Source of the DNA: Gammaproteobacteria bacterium
GTDB lineage: Bacteria > Pseudomonadota > Gammaproteobacteria > Competibacterales > Competibacteraceae
Direction of reading: 5' to 3'
Assembly: GCA_024234995.1 (NCBI GenBank)
Contig: JACKNF010000001.1
Coordinates: 62,001 to 126,000, forward strand
Length of the DNA stretch: 64,000 nt
Part shown: positions 9,175 to 18,233 of the stretch, in pieces
Layout: each line of letters starts with the position of its first letter
Position numbering within the stretch: the stretch's first letter is position 1
The notes under the pieces: model-generated
Databases searched by the model: none
Seen by the model: the letters and a program-made list of their open reading frames with translations, nothing else
Told to the model about the DNA's origin: nothing
Made by a program: the position numbers and the translations under genes

Positions 9175-9528
9175 TGATAATGATCGACTCCTAGGTGTTA
9201 TGGAAATCCCCAAGAACTGTTCGCAACGAGTGGTTTCCTGAGATGTAATGGATATACGCGGCTCGTAGCGCGTTTCTGCTGGTGAGGATGGCGCGAGGTC
9301 GTTGCATTGGATAAAGTAAAGCTTAATTATAGCGACAGCAGGGACATGGATAAACCTGCGTTCGATCGGGTGCGATCATCGGCCAATCTCCGATTTTTTG
9401 CTATGAGAAAAAGGCTGTTGTACATTTTGGTCAATGACATCACGGATTATCGATGTCAGCGTTGCGGCGGACAATCTAAAAATGTGACTCCGCCGTGCTG
9501 GTTTGGCTCCATTCATGAGGGAATCGCG
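9175..9528. promoter_or_regulatory. Divergent promoter region, sucA/dksA
   Basis: This 354-bp non-coding gap must drive sucA to the left and dksA to the right. A weak sigma-70-like pair for dksA is TTGCAT at 9302 followed by an AT-rich -10 region near 9324-9330. A frame stays open upstream of dksA but lacks conserved sequence or an SD. I see no small RNA or clear operator. Confidence 0.4.
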
Positions 9529-9954
9529 ATGGCTTCCACCCGCCCGCTCCCACAGGAAACACCCGCTGCCCATCAGCCCGCCGAAGGCGAGGACTACATG
9601 AGCGATATCCAACGGGCGCATTTCCGCCAACTATTGCTCGATTGGAAGCAAAGCTTACTGAATGAGGTGGATCGCACGGTTAACCATATGCGGGACGAAT
9701 CCACAGCCTTCCCCGACCCCAATGACCGCGCGACTCAGGAAGAGGAATTCAGCTTAGAATTGCGCACCCGCGACCGGGAACGCAAGTTGTTGAAGAAAAT
9801 TAACGAATCCCTGGCCCAAATCGATAGCGGCGATTATGGATATTGCGAGGCTTGCGGCATGGAGATTGGCCTGCCGCGGATGCAAGCCCGGCCGACAGCT
9901 ACGCTGTGCATCGATTGTAAGATGCTGGAAGAGGTCCGCGAAGGACCACGCTGA
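9529..9954 (+). CDS. dksA: RNA polymerase-binding transcription factor DksA
   Basis: DksA enters the RNA polymerase secondary channel and, with ppGpp, mediates the stringent response. The coiled-coil tip has the essential acidic pair in DPNDRATQEEE. The C4 zinc finger is CEACG...LCIDC near the C-terminus. ATG at 9529 is preceded by GAGG with 8-base spacing and gives 141 residues (E. coli has 151); a TTG at 9307 would give an implausible extension. gluQ follows 15 bp later, the usual gammaproteobacterial arrangement. Confidence 0.95.
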   Translation: MASTRPLPQETPAAHQPAEGEDYMSDIQRAHFRQLLLDWKQSLLNEVDRTVNHMRDESTAFPDPNDRATQEEEFSLELRTRDRERKLLKKINESLAQIDSGDYGYCEACGMEIGLPRMQARPTATLCIDCKMLEEVREGPR

Positions 9955-9969
9955 TCTTCGGCTAATCCG

Positions 9970-10878
9970 ATGCTTTCCAAACCCGGCCCGGTGCGTGGCC
10001 GGTTTGCCCCTTCTCCCACGGGACCGCTCCATTTCGGGTCATTGATTGCCGCGCTGGGCAGCTTTTTGGAAGCGCGCGTTCAAAGAGGCGAATGGCAGGT
10101 GCGCATTGAAGATATCGATGCCCCCCGTACCGTACCGGGTGCGGCTGACGCCATTCTGCGAACGCTGGAGCACTGTGGATTATTTTGGGATGGTGAGGTG
10201 TGGTATCAGAGCCAAAGAACTGAGCGTTACCAGGCGGTGATCGAGCAATTATCACGCACCGAACAGATATACCCGTGTACGTGCACACGCCGGGAATTGG
10301 CTGGGTATCCGCGTGGAGCAGATGGTAGCCCCCTCTATCCCGGTCATTGCCGCGCTGGTCCCTGCCAGCCGGGTCGGCCTTACGCCTTTCGCTTGCGGGT
10401 TACGAACAAGCAACTGACGTTCCAGGATGCGATTCAAGGGGCGCATCATCAGTCATTGGAACGAGAAGCCGGCGACTTTGTGATCCGTCGTGCGGATGGA
10501 CTGTTCACCTATCAACTGGCCGTGGTGGTTGACGATGCTGATCAAGGCATGACCGAGGTGATTCGCGGCAGCGATCTGCTGGATTCCACACCCCGGCAGT
10601 TGTATCTGCAAGCGTTGCTGGGATTGCCGGCGCCGCGCTATGGCCACCTGCCCATCGCCGTGGATGAAAGCGGCGGCAAACTAAGTAAACAAACGCATGC
10701 CCCGCCGTTAGATGACCGCAACTTAGGCCCCGCTTTATGGAAAGCGCTGTCCTTCCTGGGACAACAACCCCCCTCTGATTTATTACGGGAGCCGCCAACG
10801 GCAATCCTGGGCTGGGCGCTGGTGCATTGGCGGCTGGAACGGGTACCGGTGGTGCGGGCGCAGGTCTGGACACGGTAG
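9970..10878 (+). CDS. gluQ: Glutamyl-Q tRNA(Asp) synthetase
   Basis: This paralogue of glutamyl-tRNA synthetase lacks an anticodon-binding domain and attaches glutamate to queuosine in the tRNA-Asp anticodon. At 302 residues it has the truncated length. The HIGH-like motif is in SPTGPLHFGSL, the KMSKS-like motif is KLSKQ, and the zinc site is CTCTRRE followed by YPGHC. It is co-transcribed with dksA and converges on the P-type ATPase with 18 bp between the stops. Confidence 0.95.
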   Translation: MLSKPGPVRGRFAPSPTGPLHFGSLIAALGSFLEARVQRGEWQVRIEDIDAPRTVPGAADAILRTLEHCGLFWDGEVWYQSQRTERYQAVIEQLSRTEQIYPCTCTRRELAGYPRGADGSPLYPGHCRAGPCQPGRPYAFRLRVTNKQLTFQDAIQGAHHQSLEREAGDFVIRRADGLFTYQLAVVVDDADQGMTEVIRGSDLLDSTPRQLYLQALLGLPAPRYGHLPIAVDESGGKLSKQTHAPPLDDRNLGPALWKALSFLGQQPPSDLLREPPTAILGWALVHWRLERVPVVRAQVWTR

Positions 10879-10896
10879 ATAGGCGCAACGGCCCGC

Positions 10897-13602
10897 TCAT
10901 GTTTGCTTCAACCGGCGCCAGATGGCTTTTTCTAATTCCACCATTAGCAACAGCGCGAACCCTGCCAATACTACGATAGCCCAGTTGGCGGCACTGATCG
11001 GCATGGTGCCCAACAGATGTTGCATGGGCGGCAGATAGGTGAACGCCAGTTGCAGTACCAGTAAGATGCCGATGGTCACCAGTACGGGGCGGCTACCTAG
11101 TAAACCTTCCCGCGATAACACCGGCTGATAAAGATAGCGGCTGTTGAATAGATAGAAAATTTCATTCATCACCAGTGCGTTGACCGCTATCGTGCGCGCT
11201 TCCTCGGGCGCAGCGCCGTGGGCGGTTCCCCATAAAAACAATCCTAACGGTGCGATAACTGTCAGCACCGACACAAAGACAATTCGCCACAGCATGAAAC
11301 CATTGACCAGCGGTTCATCGGGATCGCGCGGCTGCCGTCGCATTACATTGGCCTCGGCAGGTTCAAACGCTAGCGCCAGTGATAGCGTTATGGCAGTGAC
11401 CATATTCACCCACAGAATTTGCACGGGCGTGATAGGTAGCGCCAATCCAAACAAGATGGCAACGATGATCACCAGTGCCTCAGCGCCGTTGGTCGGCAGG
11501 GTGAACAGCAGCGCCTTGCGCAGATTGTCGTAGACCGTGCGGCCTTCCTCCACGGCAAAAGTGATTGAGGCGAAGTTATCATCGGCCAGCACCATCTCGG
11601 CTGCTTCCTTGGCCGCTTCGGTGCCTTTCAGACCCATCGCCACCCCAACATCAGCACGCTTGAGTGCCGGGGCATCGTTGACCCCATCGCCGGTCATCGC
11701 CACAATTTGGCGGTTGTTTTGCAGGGCTGCGACCAGCCGCAACTTATGTTCAGGGCTGGCGCGCGCGTACACGTCCGTATCCAGCACTGCTGCGCACAGT
11801 GCGTCATCATCGAGCGCTTCCAGCTCCGGGCCGGTCAACACTTTTTCCCCATCGCCGATGCCAAGCTGGGCAGCAATCGCCCGCGCCGTGGCGCCGTGAT
11901 CGCCAGTGATCATCTTGACCCGGATACCGGCTTCCTGCGTCTGCTTGATGGCTTGGATCGCCGGCACGCGCGGCGGATCGCTAATGCCGAATAGACCCAG
12001 TAGAGTCAGGCCCGCTTCGACATCGGCGAACGTTAATTCTCGCTGGGTCTTGGGCACTGGCCGGACAGCGACTGCCAGCACGCGTTGACCCGCCGCCGCC
12101 AAGGCTTCAATTTGTTCCTGCCAATCGCCGGGGCATAGTGGCCGGAGGCCTTCTGCATGCTGCTGATCCGCACACATACTTAACACCCGTTCTGGTGCGC
12201 CCTTAACATAGATAACATGTTCTCCGTAATGATCATGATGCAGAGTCGCCATAAAGCGATGTTCGGATTCAAAAGGAATGCTATCGAGACGATGAAAGCG
12301 CGTCTTATGCTCCATGGGATCAAGTCCGGCCTTTAGCGCTAGAGTGAGCAGCGCACCTTCCGTGGGATCGCCATCCATGCGCCATTCACCGTTACGCTCG
12401 TGCAGCACTGCGTCATTACATAAATGGACTGCGCGCGCAATATTCTGTAAATCAATGGCTTCTCTAGGATTGAGCGGAGTGTCCCCGCTGATGAAGCCTC
12501 CAGTGGGCGCGTAACCGGCGCCGGTGACTTCGAAAACCCGGCTGGCGGTGACCACCCATTGCACAGTCATTTCATTGCAGGTCAGGGTGCCGGTCTTGTC
12601 CGAGCAGATCACAGTGACCGCACCCAAAGTTTCCACGGCAGGCAAGCGGCGGATGATGGCGTTGCGCTTGGCCATGCGTTGGACGCCAATGGCCAGAATG
12701 ATGGTCATAATAGCGGGCAGCCCCTCGGGAATCGCCGCCACTGCTAAGGCTACGGCAGCCATGAACATTTCATTTGTGGATTGGCCGCGCCAGAGCACAC
12801 CTGCAACAAAAGTAAAACTTGCAATCAGCACGATGGCAAAACTCAGCCAGCGCCCGAATTGTGCGATTTGTCTCAGCAACGGTGTGGCGATTTCCTCGAC
12901 TTCCTCCAAAAGCGTGCTGATTCGACCAATTTCAGTTGCTTCACCCGTTGCTACCGCCACGCCGGCACCTTGGCCGTAGACCACTAGGGTGCCAGAGTAG
13001 GCCATATCGGTGCGATCGCCGATGGCAGCATCGGCAGCAATCGGAGCGGGATTTTTACTGACCGCTGCGGCTTCGCCAGTCAAGATGGCTTCTTGAATAC
13101 GCAGATTGCGAAGTTCTATCAATCGCAGATCAGCGGGGACCTTGTCGCCGGATTGCAGCAGCACCCAGTCGCCAGGGACCAGTTCCTCGGCGGGGATTTC
13201 CCGGCGCTGGCCATCGCGTAGCACCATCGCGTGTAATGACAGCATCTTGCGGATAGCGGCCATGGCAGATTCCGCCTTACCTTCCTGTATAAAGCCGGCA
13301 ATGGCGTTGATAATGACTACACCTAAGATAACAGCGGTGTCTACGCTATGCCCCAGTGCAGCCGTGACAGAGGCAGAGGCCAACAATAGGTAGATCAGCA
13401 CATTATGAAATTGCAGCAGGAAGCGTATGAGTGGCCCGCGCCGCTGAGGAGGGCGTAGACGATTGGGGCCGTGAATTGCCAGGCGTTGGGTGGCTTCGCC
13501 GTCGCTCAGACCGTTGGAGGCAGTCTCCAGCTCCTGCAAGACCTGCCCAGGAGTGAGGGTATGCCAGAGATGCGATTGTTGTGGAAGAAGTTGTTCTGTC
13601 AT
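10897..13602 (-). CDS. P2-type cation-transporting ATPase
   Basis: This 901-residue P-type ATPase pumps a cation across the inner membrane. The phosphorylation motif is DKTGTLTCNE with D335; the actuator loop has LTGEAAAVSK; the hinge has TGDGVNDAPALK; M4 carries AIPEGLPA, as in Ca2+/P2-type pumps. There is an N-terminal cation-ATPase domain and about ten membrane segments. M6 reads NMVTAITLSLALAFEP, not the canonical Ca-ATPase NLVTDG, so calcium specificity is doubtful. The ATG has AAGGAG 9 bases upstream. No linked regulator is seen. Confidence 0.88.
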   Translation of the reverse strand: MTEQLLPQQSHLWHTLTPGQVLQELETASNGLSDGEATQRLAIHGPNRLRPPQRRGPLIRFLLQFHNVLIYLLLASASVTAALGHSVDTAVILGVVIINAIAGFIQEGKAESAMAAIRKMLSLHAMVLRDGQRREIPAEELVPGDWVLLQSGDKVPADLRLIELRNLRIQEAILTGEAAAVSKNPAPIAADAAIGDRTDMAYSGTLVVYGQGAGVAVATGEATEIGRISTLLEEVEEIATPLLRQIAQFGRWLSFAIVLIASFTFVAGVLWRGQSTNEMFMAAVALAVAAIPEGLPAIMTIILAIGVQRMAKRNAIIRRLPAVETLGAVTVICSDKTGTLTCNEMTVQWVVTASRVFEVTGAGYAPTGGFISGDTPLNPREAIDLQNIARAVHLCNDAVLHERNGEWRMDGDPTEGALLTLALKAGLDPMEHKTRFHRLDSIPFESEHRFMATLHHDHYGEHVIYVKGAPERVLSMCADQQHAEGLRPLCPGDWQEQIEALAAAGQRVLAVAVRPVPKTQRELTFADVEAGLTLLGLFGISDPPRVPAIQAIKQTQEAGIRVKMITGDHGATARAIAAQLGIGDGEKVLTGPELEALDDDALCAAVLDTDVYARASPEHKLRLVAALQNNRQIVAMTGDGVNDAPALKRADVGVAMGLKGTEAAKEAAEMVLADDNFASITFAVEEGRTVYDNLRKALLFTLPTNGAEALVIIVAILFGLALPITPVQILWVNMVTAITLSLALAFEPAEANVMRRQPRDPDEPLVNGFMLWRIVFVSVLTVIAPLGLFLWGTAHGAAPEEARTIAVNALVMNEIFYLFNSRYLYQPVLSREGLLGSRPVLVTIGILLVLQLAFTYLPPMQHLLGTMPISAANWAIVVLAGFALLLMVELEKAIWRRLKQT

Positions 13603-13874
13603 GATGCTATCTCCTTGCCATAGTCAGGGAATATCCTAAGTTTGTAACAGTGTCTCTGTATGTCAGCAAATTGCAGGCAGCATGATGATGCTTCCAGAAA
13701 GAAGCCAGAGGTGCTATTTGGGCGGCTCCACAAGCCACTGACTCCATCCTGATTTGGCACTCCAATCAACATGAAATTAGTGCGAAGTAATGATTAATAT
13801 TCAATTTGTCACGAGAAATAAAGGAAAACCAGAAAGGCTGTTTAGCATTCAGATCTATTTCACAGGCGCACATT

Positions 13875-14024
13875 ATGGGTGACCGGAGCAGGATGGAGGC
13901 GCTGATGAGGTTGAGCACCGGCTTGGGCGGCCATACGGAGGCCAATTTCTCACATAGCGACTGTCCAGAATGCGCCGGTGAAGCATTGCAGCAAATACGT
14001 AAAAGCATACCGCCAACAGGTTGA
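13875..14024 (+). CDS. Doubtful small ORF with a CPEC motif
   Basis: This 49-codon frame starts MGDRSRMEALMRLS and contains SDCPECAGEAL. There is no convincing Shine-Dalgarno sequence and no recognisable family. A CxxC pair could bind metal, but the frame may be random or a relic. It is listed because it is the only plausible coding stretch in the 610-bp gap. Confidence 0.15.
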   Translation: MGDRSRMEALMRLSTGLGGHTEANFSHSDCPECAGEALQQIRKSIPPTG

Positions 14025-14157
14025 CTAAAAAGATAAAAGGTAATGAGCTGTGTTTTCTATGGGCAGAACGGGATGAATTACAATCGGGTTATTCCTCGCC
14101 CTTATCCGGAGTCATTGCTCTTGCGCGCAGCATCGAGTTATGACTGTTTTATCAATG

Positions 14158-14195
14158 CATGGTTACCGTAACAGACCCATGGTTGCCGTAGCAGA
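14158..14195 (+). promoter_or_regulatory. Imperfect tandem repeat upstream of the sensory operon
   Basis: CATGGTTACCGTAACAGA and CATGGTTGCCGTAGCAGA (16 of 18 identical) sit 20 bp apart, just before the AAAGGAG of the first gene. Two turns of spacing fit a paired operator; the position inside the leader also fits translational control. Confidence 0.35.
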
Positions 14196-14212
14196 TCAAA
14201 GGAGTAAATACA

Positions 14213-15259
14213 TTGAAAACCGGAAAATTCTTCTATTGGGTATTAGGAGTTATCGTGGCAATGTGGACGCTTCAATCTTGGAGCGCTGCTGCGGAAGATA
14301 ACGGCGTAGCGCATAAAGGGCCATACAAAATCCTCTACATCATGAGCTACCACTCACCGTGGCGCTGGACCGATGGCCAATTGGAAGGCTTTAAGGAAGG
14401 CATGGCAGATGCGTCCGTTGAATATCAGGTGTTCCAGATGGACACCAAACGGAATAGCACGGCGGACGCAAAGGACAAGAAAGGTCAGGAGGCACGCGCC
14501 TTGATTAAGTCGTGGCAACCGGATCTTGTCTATACTACCGATGACGACGCTCAGGAATACGTCACTGCTCACTATGTCAATACGGCGCTGCCCTTTGTAT
14601 TCAGCGGGGTCAATAAGAACCCGAAGAACTATAATTTCGTTGGCAGTAAAAATATTGCGGGTGTTCTAGAACAAGAACACTTTGTTCAAACCATCAACCT
14701 GCTTAGACAGATCGCGCCGGGTGTTAAGCGAATCGCTGCTGTGTTCGACAGTGATGCCATGTGGGAGCCGGTGATGGCGCGCATGCGTGAGTATGTCACT
14801 CAAATCCCCGAGGTTGAAATAGTGGCCTGGGACCGATTTCAGACTTTCAGCGAATACCAGCGCAAGATCAAAGAATATCCGGGTCAGACGGACGCTATCG
14901 CCCTGATCGGCATCTTCAACTTCAAAGACGCGCAAGGCAAAAATGTCCCCTATCAGGATGTATTGCACTGGACCGCCGAGAACAGCACATTGCCCGATTG
15001 CAGTTTTTGGATTGATCGCGTGCATTACGGTACGTTGGCCGCTGTGACTGTCTCCGAGCGCGAACAGGGGCTCGCAGCGGGCCGGTTGGCGCAGGCAATT
15101 CTGGTTGAAGGCCAAAGCCCATCGAGCCTCCCGATGCGGCCTACTGTCAAAGGCCATGCCGTCGTTAGCTTGGCGCGCGCCAACAAGCTGGGAATCAAGA
15201 TTAAGAGCGGGGTGCTGCTCTCTGCTGAAGTGATCAAGAAATTCGATTGGGATCAATAA
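14213..15259 (+). CDS. Periplasmic ABC-type substrate-binding protein (sensor partner)
   Basis: This 348-residue protein has an N-terminal signal peptide (hydrophobic core FFYWVLGVIVAMW, cleavage near SAAAE) and a two-lobed binding fold of the ABC sugar/peptide binding-protein type (YKILYIMSYHSPWRW; YTTDDDAQEY). The start is TTG at 14213, supported by AAAGGAG 8 bases upstream. No ABC permease or ATPase is nearby. Instead the stop is one base before a hybrid histidine kinase, so it more likely acts as a ligand receptor for that kinase, as TorT does for TorS. The ligand is unknown. Confidence 0.8.
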   Translation: MKTGKFFYWVLGVIVAMWTLQSWSAAAEDNGVAHKGPYKILYIMSYHSPWRWTDGQLEGFKEGMADASVEYQVFQMDTKRNSTADAKDKKGQEARALIKSWQPDLVYTTDDDAQEYVTAHYVNTALPFVFSGVNKNPKNYNFVGSKNIAGVLEQEHFVQTINLLRQIAPGVKRIAAVFDSDAMWEPVMARMREYVTQIPEVEIVAWDRFQTFSEYQRKIKEYPGQTDAIALIGIFNFKDAQGKNVPYQDVLHWTAENSTLPDCSFWIDRVHYGTLAAVTVSEREQGLAAGRLAQAILVEGQSPSSLPMRPTVKGHAVVSLARANKLGIKIKSGVLLSAEVIKKFDWDQ

Positions 15260-15260
15260 A

Positions 15261-18107
15261 ATGCAACTTAGGCTGCGCGCCAGAATCGTACTGATCGCGG
15301 CCAGCATCGTAGGAATAACAATAGCGGCTATTATCAGCGCCAGTGGATACCTCTTCTCAAGCCAGTATGAGAAGGCGCTTCAGTCGCGCTCGCTTGCTAT
15401 CGGTAAGAGTCTGAAACTCCAGCTGGAGCGTATTCTGGCGTTGGGAATTGGTATCGAACACCTGACCGGTTTTGAGGAGCAGTGCCAGGAGGTCGTTCGC
15501 CTGTATCCGGGGATCAGCTATGCATTGGTCGCCACGGATGACGGTCGAATCTTGTTCAGTAGCGAGCCGGTGAAGTTGGGCGGCCCCATTACGCAGCCCG
15601 CCTTGCTCGAAGCTCTGCAGCGAGACCGCGACTCGACTACGAAAACAAGCTTTGGTGTGATCCCTTCCTATACAGCGGTGACTCCGGTCTTCGGGCAGGA
15701 TGGTGCACAGATCGCAAGCGTCGTAGTTGGTTTTCCCACGGAGCTGGTAGCAGGCGAATTGCGGCGAGTGCTTTTCATCAGCGTTGGCATCGCCTTGCCT
15801 ATCCTTACCGGTGGGATCGTGCTGCTGTTAGGTGCGCTTGCCGCATTCGTCACACGCCCGCTAAACCAGCTCATCGAAACGGTGGAGCACATCAGCCTTA
15901 ACGGCACTGATCTGCCGGTGCGTGTCCCCGGACAACCGGGCGTGGCTGAGCTGGGTGCGCTCATCATCGCATTCAACCATATGCTTGATCAACTGGAGCA
16001 GCATGACACTCAGCTTCAGCTTGCCAAGGAGGCCGCCGAACGGGCGAATCGAGCGAAGGGTGAATTTCTGGCTATGATGAGTCACGAGATCCGCACCCCG
16101 CTGAATGGTGTCCTAGGCATGACAGAATTATTACGGGAAACGGTGTTGACCGCTCAGCAACGCCGGTTTAGCGACACCATTCTGCATTCGAGTCAAGCAT
16201 TATTGGCAATCATCAATGATATTCTGAGCTTCTCCAAGATTGAAGCGGAGCGGTTGGAGTTAGAAACCGTGGCCTTTAACTTGCGGGAACTTATCGAAGA
16301 AACAGCCATGCTATTCGCCGGGCAAGCACATAGCAAAGGCTTAGAACTAATAGTTGATCTGGCGGCGGACCTGCCGGGCAGGGTGCAAGGCGATCCAGGG
16401 CGATTGCAGCAAGTTGTGATGAACGTGGTCAGCAATGCCATCAAGTTCACCGGGCACGGCGAGGTGGTCATCCACCTTGCGGTAGTGGCGCAGGACACCC
16501 AAACCGTGCAACTGCATTTTACGGTCCGTGATACGGGAATCGGAATGACTCCGGAAGTACAAGCCCGGATTTTTGAAGCCTTTACCCAAGCTGATAGTTC
16601 CACCACTCGCCGCTATGGCGGTACCGGCCTAGGTTTGGCCATTTCTAAGCGTCTCATACAGCTTATGGGTGGCGATATGGGTGTTGAGAGTGCCCCGGAC
16701 ACCGGTTCGGCCTTCTGGTTTACCGTTACTCTGGCATGCTTGGAAGAATTGCCGTTGCCTCATGGCGATTTGCAAAATATGCGCGTGTTGGTGGTGGATG
16801 ATAATGCCACCAGCCGCGAGATCCTCCATCGCCAGTTGAGTGGCTGGGGCATGCGTGATAATAGCGTAGCGAGCGGCCAGGAAGCGCTTGCCGTGCTACG
16901 CCAGGCAGCCCAGGCAGGGGCCGCTTATGATCTTGCTATTCTCGATTGGCACATGCCCGGAATAGATGGCCTGGCGCTTGCCCGGCAAATTCGCGCCGAT
17001 CTCAGCTTGAACACATTGCAGGTGCTCATACTCACTTCAAGCGGTTTGAATGAGACTGCGGCCCAGGCGTTGGCTGCCGGGATTGACTGCTGTTTACCCA
17101 AACCTGTGCGTCAGGCTGAACTCTACGATGCCCTATGCCGGCTGAGGCAATCAGCTGCCGCCCCAATGGCTCAGCCTGGATCCTGTTGCTCCCTTCCGCT
17201 TGGGAAGCGGCCACACTTCAATGGCCGAGTGCTGGTAGCCGAGGATAACCTGGTCAACCAGGAAGTCGCACTGGCCATGCTCCAGCACTTGGGTTGCCAG
17301 GTGACAGTCGTTGGCGACGGGCGCGAGGCATTGGCGGCGTTAATGCGCGAACCATTTGATATGGTGCTCATGGATTGCCAGATGCCGGTGCTGGACGGTT
17401 TAGCCGCCACGGCCACCTGGCGGCAGCAGGAAAGCACCACCCATGATCGGCGGATACCAATCATCGCCTTGACCGCTAACGTCATGAAGGGGATAAAGGA
17501 GAAATGCCGAGAGGCCGGAATGGACGGTTATCTAAGTAAACCCTTCGAATATGAACAGTTGGCAACCATCCTGAGTGGCTGGTTGTCCCAAGAAGTCGTC
17601 ACTACATTGCCCGCTATCATGTCTTCTATTTCAACACAATCTCAGCTGCCGGTTTCAGATATCACTGCCAGCAACCCTGAGGCGGCTCTGCCAGTCGCCC
17701 CGCCTCTTTCATCGTCCCTGACTTCGACCGATTCGTTACTGGATGAACGCATTCTGGCCCAAATCCGCGCCTTGCAGCGGCCTGGCCACCCCAGCATGCT
17801 AGGTAAAATCATCGGTCTCTATCTGGACAGCGCGCCAACGCTGCTTCAGCAGGTGCGTGAGGCCGTCGCCCGTGCTGATTCTGAAACACTGTGGAAGGCA
17901 GCACACAGCCTGAAATCGAGTAGCGCAAATCTAGGAGCGACGCAGTTGGTGGCCCTATGTAAGGAGCTGGAGCACGAAGGGCGGAATCAGCGCCTGGAAG
18001 AAGCCCCTGCCTTGCTACGGGAGGTGGAACATTACTTTGCACGGGTGCGGGAAGCGTTGGCCGTGGAGATGGAGAAAGAGGCGAACCCTCCCTCTGCTGA
18101 CCCATGA
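15261..18107 (+). CDS. Tripartite hybrid sensor histidine kinase
   Basis: This 948-residue inner-membrane kinase has TM1 at about residues 10-33, a periplasmic sensor of about 140 residues, TM2 at about 172-200, HAMP, then HisKA with H275 in MSHEIRTPLNG. The ATPase domain contains NAIKFT and GGTGLGLAISK. Two receiver domains follow (LDWHMPG with KP switch, then LMDCQMPVLDG with SKPF), then an HPt domain with H882 in AAHSLKSSSANLG. This is a full phosphorelay in one chain. The binding protein precedes it by one base and a GGDEF-EAL regulator follows after 126 bp, its likely partner. Confidence 0.92.
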   Translation: MQLRLRARIVLIAASIVGITIAAIISASGYLFSSQYEKALQSRSLAIGKSLKLQLERILALGIGIEHLTGFEEQCQEVVRLYPGISYALVATDDGRILFSSEPVKLGGPITQPALLEALQRDRDSTTKTSFGVIPSYTAVTPVFGQDGAQIASVVVGFPTELVAGELRRVLFISVGIALPILTGGIVLLLGALAAFVTRPLNQLIETVEHISLNGTDLPVRVPGQPGVAELGALIIAFNHMLDQLEQHDTQLQLAKEAAERANRAKGEFLAMMSHEIRTPLNGVLGMTELLRETVLTAQQRRFSDTILHSSQALLAIINDILSFSKIEAERLELETVAFNLRELIEETAMLFAGQAHSKGLELIVDLAADLPGRVQGDPGRLQQVVMNVVSNAIKFTGHGEVVIHLAVVAQDTQTVQLHFTVRDTGIGMTPEVQARIFEAFTQADSSTTRRYGGTGLGLAISKRLIQLMGGDMGVESAPDTGSAFWFTVTLACLEELPLPHGDLQNMRVLVVDDNATSREILHRQLSGWGMRDNSVASGQEALAVLRQAAQAGAAYDLAILDWHMPGIDGLALARQIRADLSLNTLQVLILTSSGLNETAAQALAAGIDCCLPKPVRQAELYDALCRLRQSAAAPMAQPGSCCSLPLGKRPHFNGRVLVAEDNLVNQEVALAMLQHLGCQVTVVGDGREALAALMREPFDMVLMDCQMPVLDGLAATATWRQQESTTHDRRIPIIALTANVMKGIKEKCREAGMDGYLSKPFEYEQLATILSGWLSQEVVTTLPAIMSSISTQSQLPVSDITASNPEAALPVAPPLSSSLTSTDSLLDERILAQIRALQRPGHPSMLGKIIGLYLDSAPTLLQQVREAVARADSETLWKAAHSLKSSSANLGATQLVALCKELEHEGRNQRLEEAPALLREVEHYFARVREALAVEMEKEANPPSADP

Positions 18108-18233
18108 TGGTTAACCAGCAAACCACCCGCGAGCGCAACATCTTTGCCAGTTTGATCCGGGATTGCGGCAGATGCGCTGGAAACAACGCCGCAGGTCATT
18201 GTTGTTATCATGATGATTTAATTGGAAATAATA

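Larger units (their letters stand above)
13603..14212. other. 610-bp intergenic region
   Basis: This gap separates the divergent P-type ATPase and sensory-cluster promoters. It is more AT-rich than its surroundings. Besides the weak ORF and the 20-bp-period repeat listed separately, I see no gene, tRNA or clear terminator. Confidence 0.5.

Noticed and set aside
14213..15259. ABC transporter operon
   Set aside because: No permease or ATPase gene is adjacent; the kinase directly follows the binding protein.
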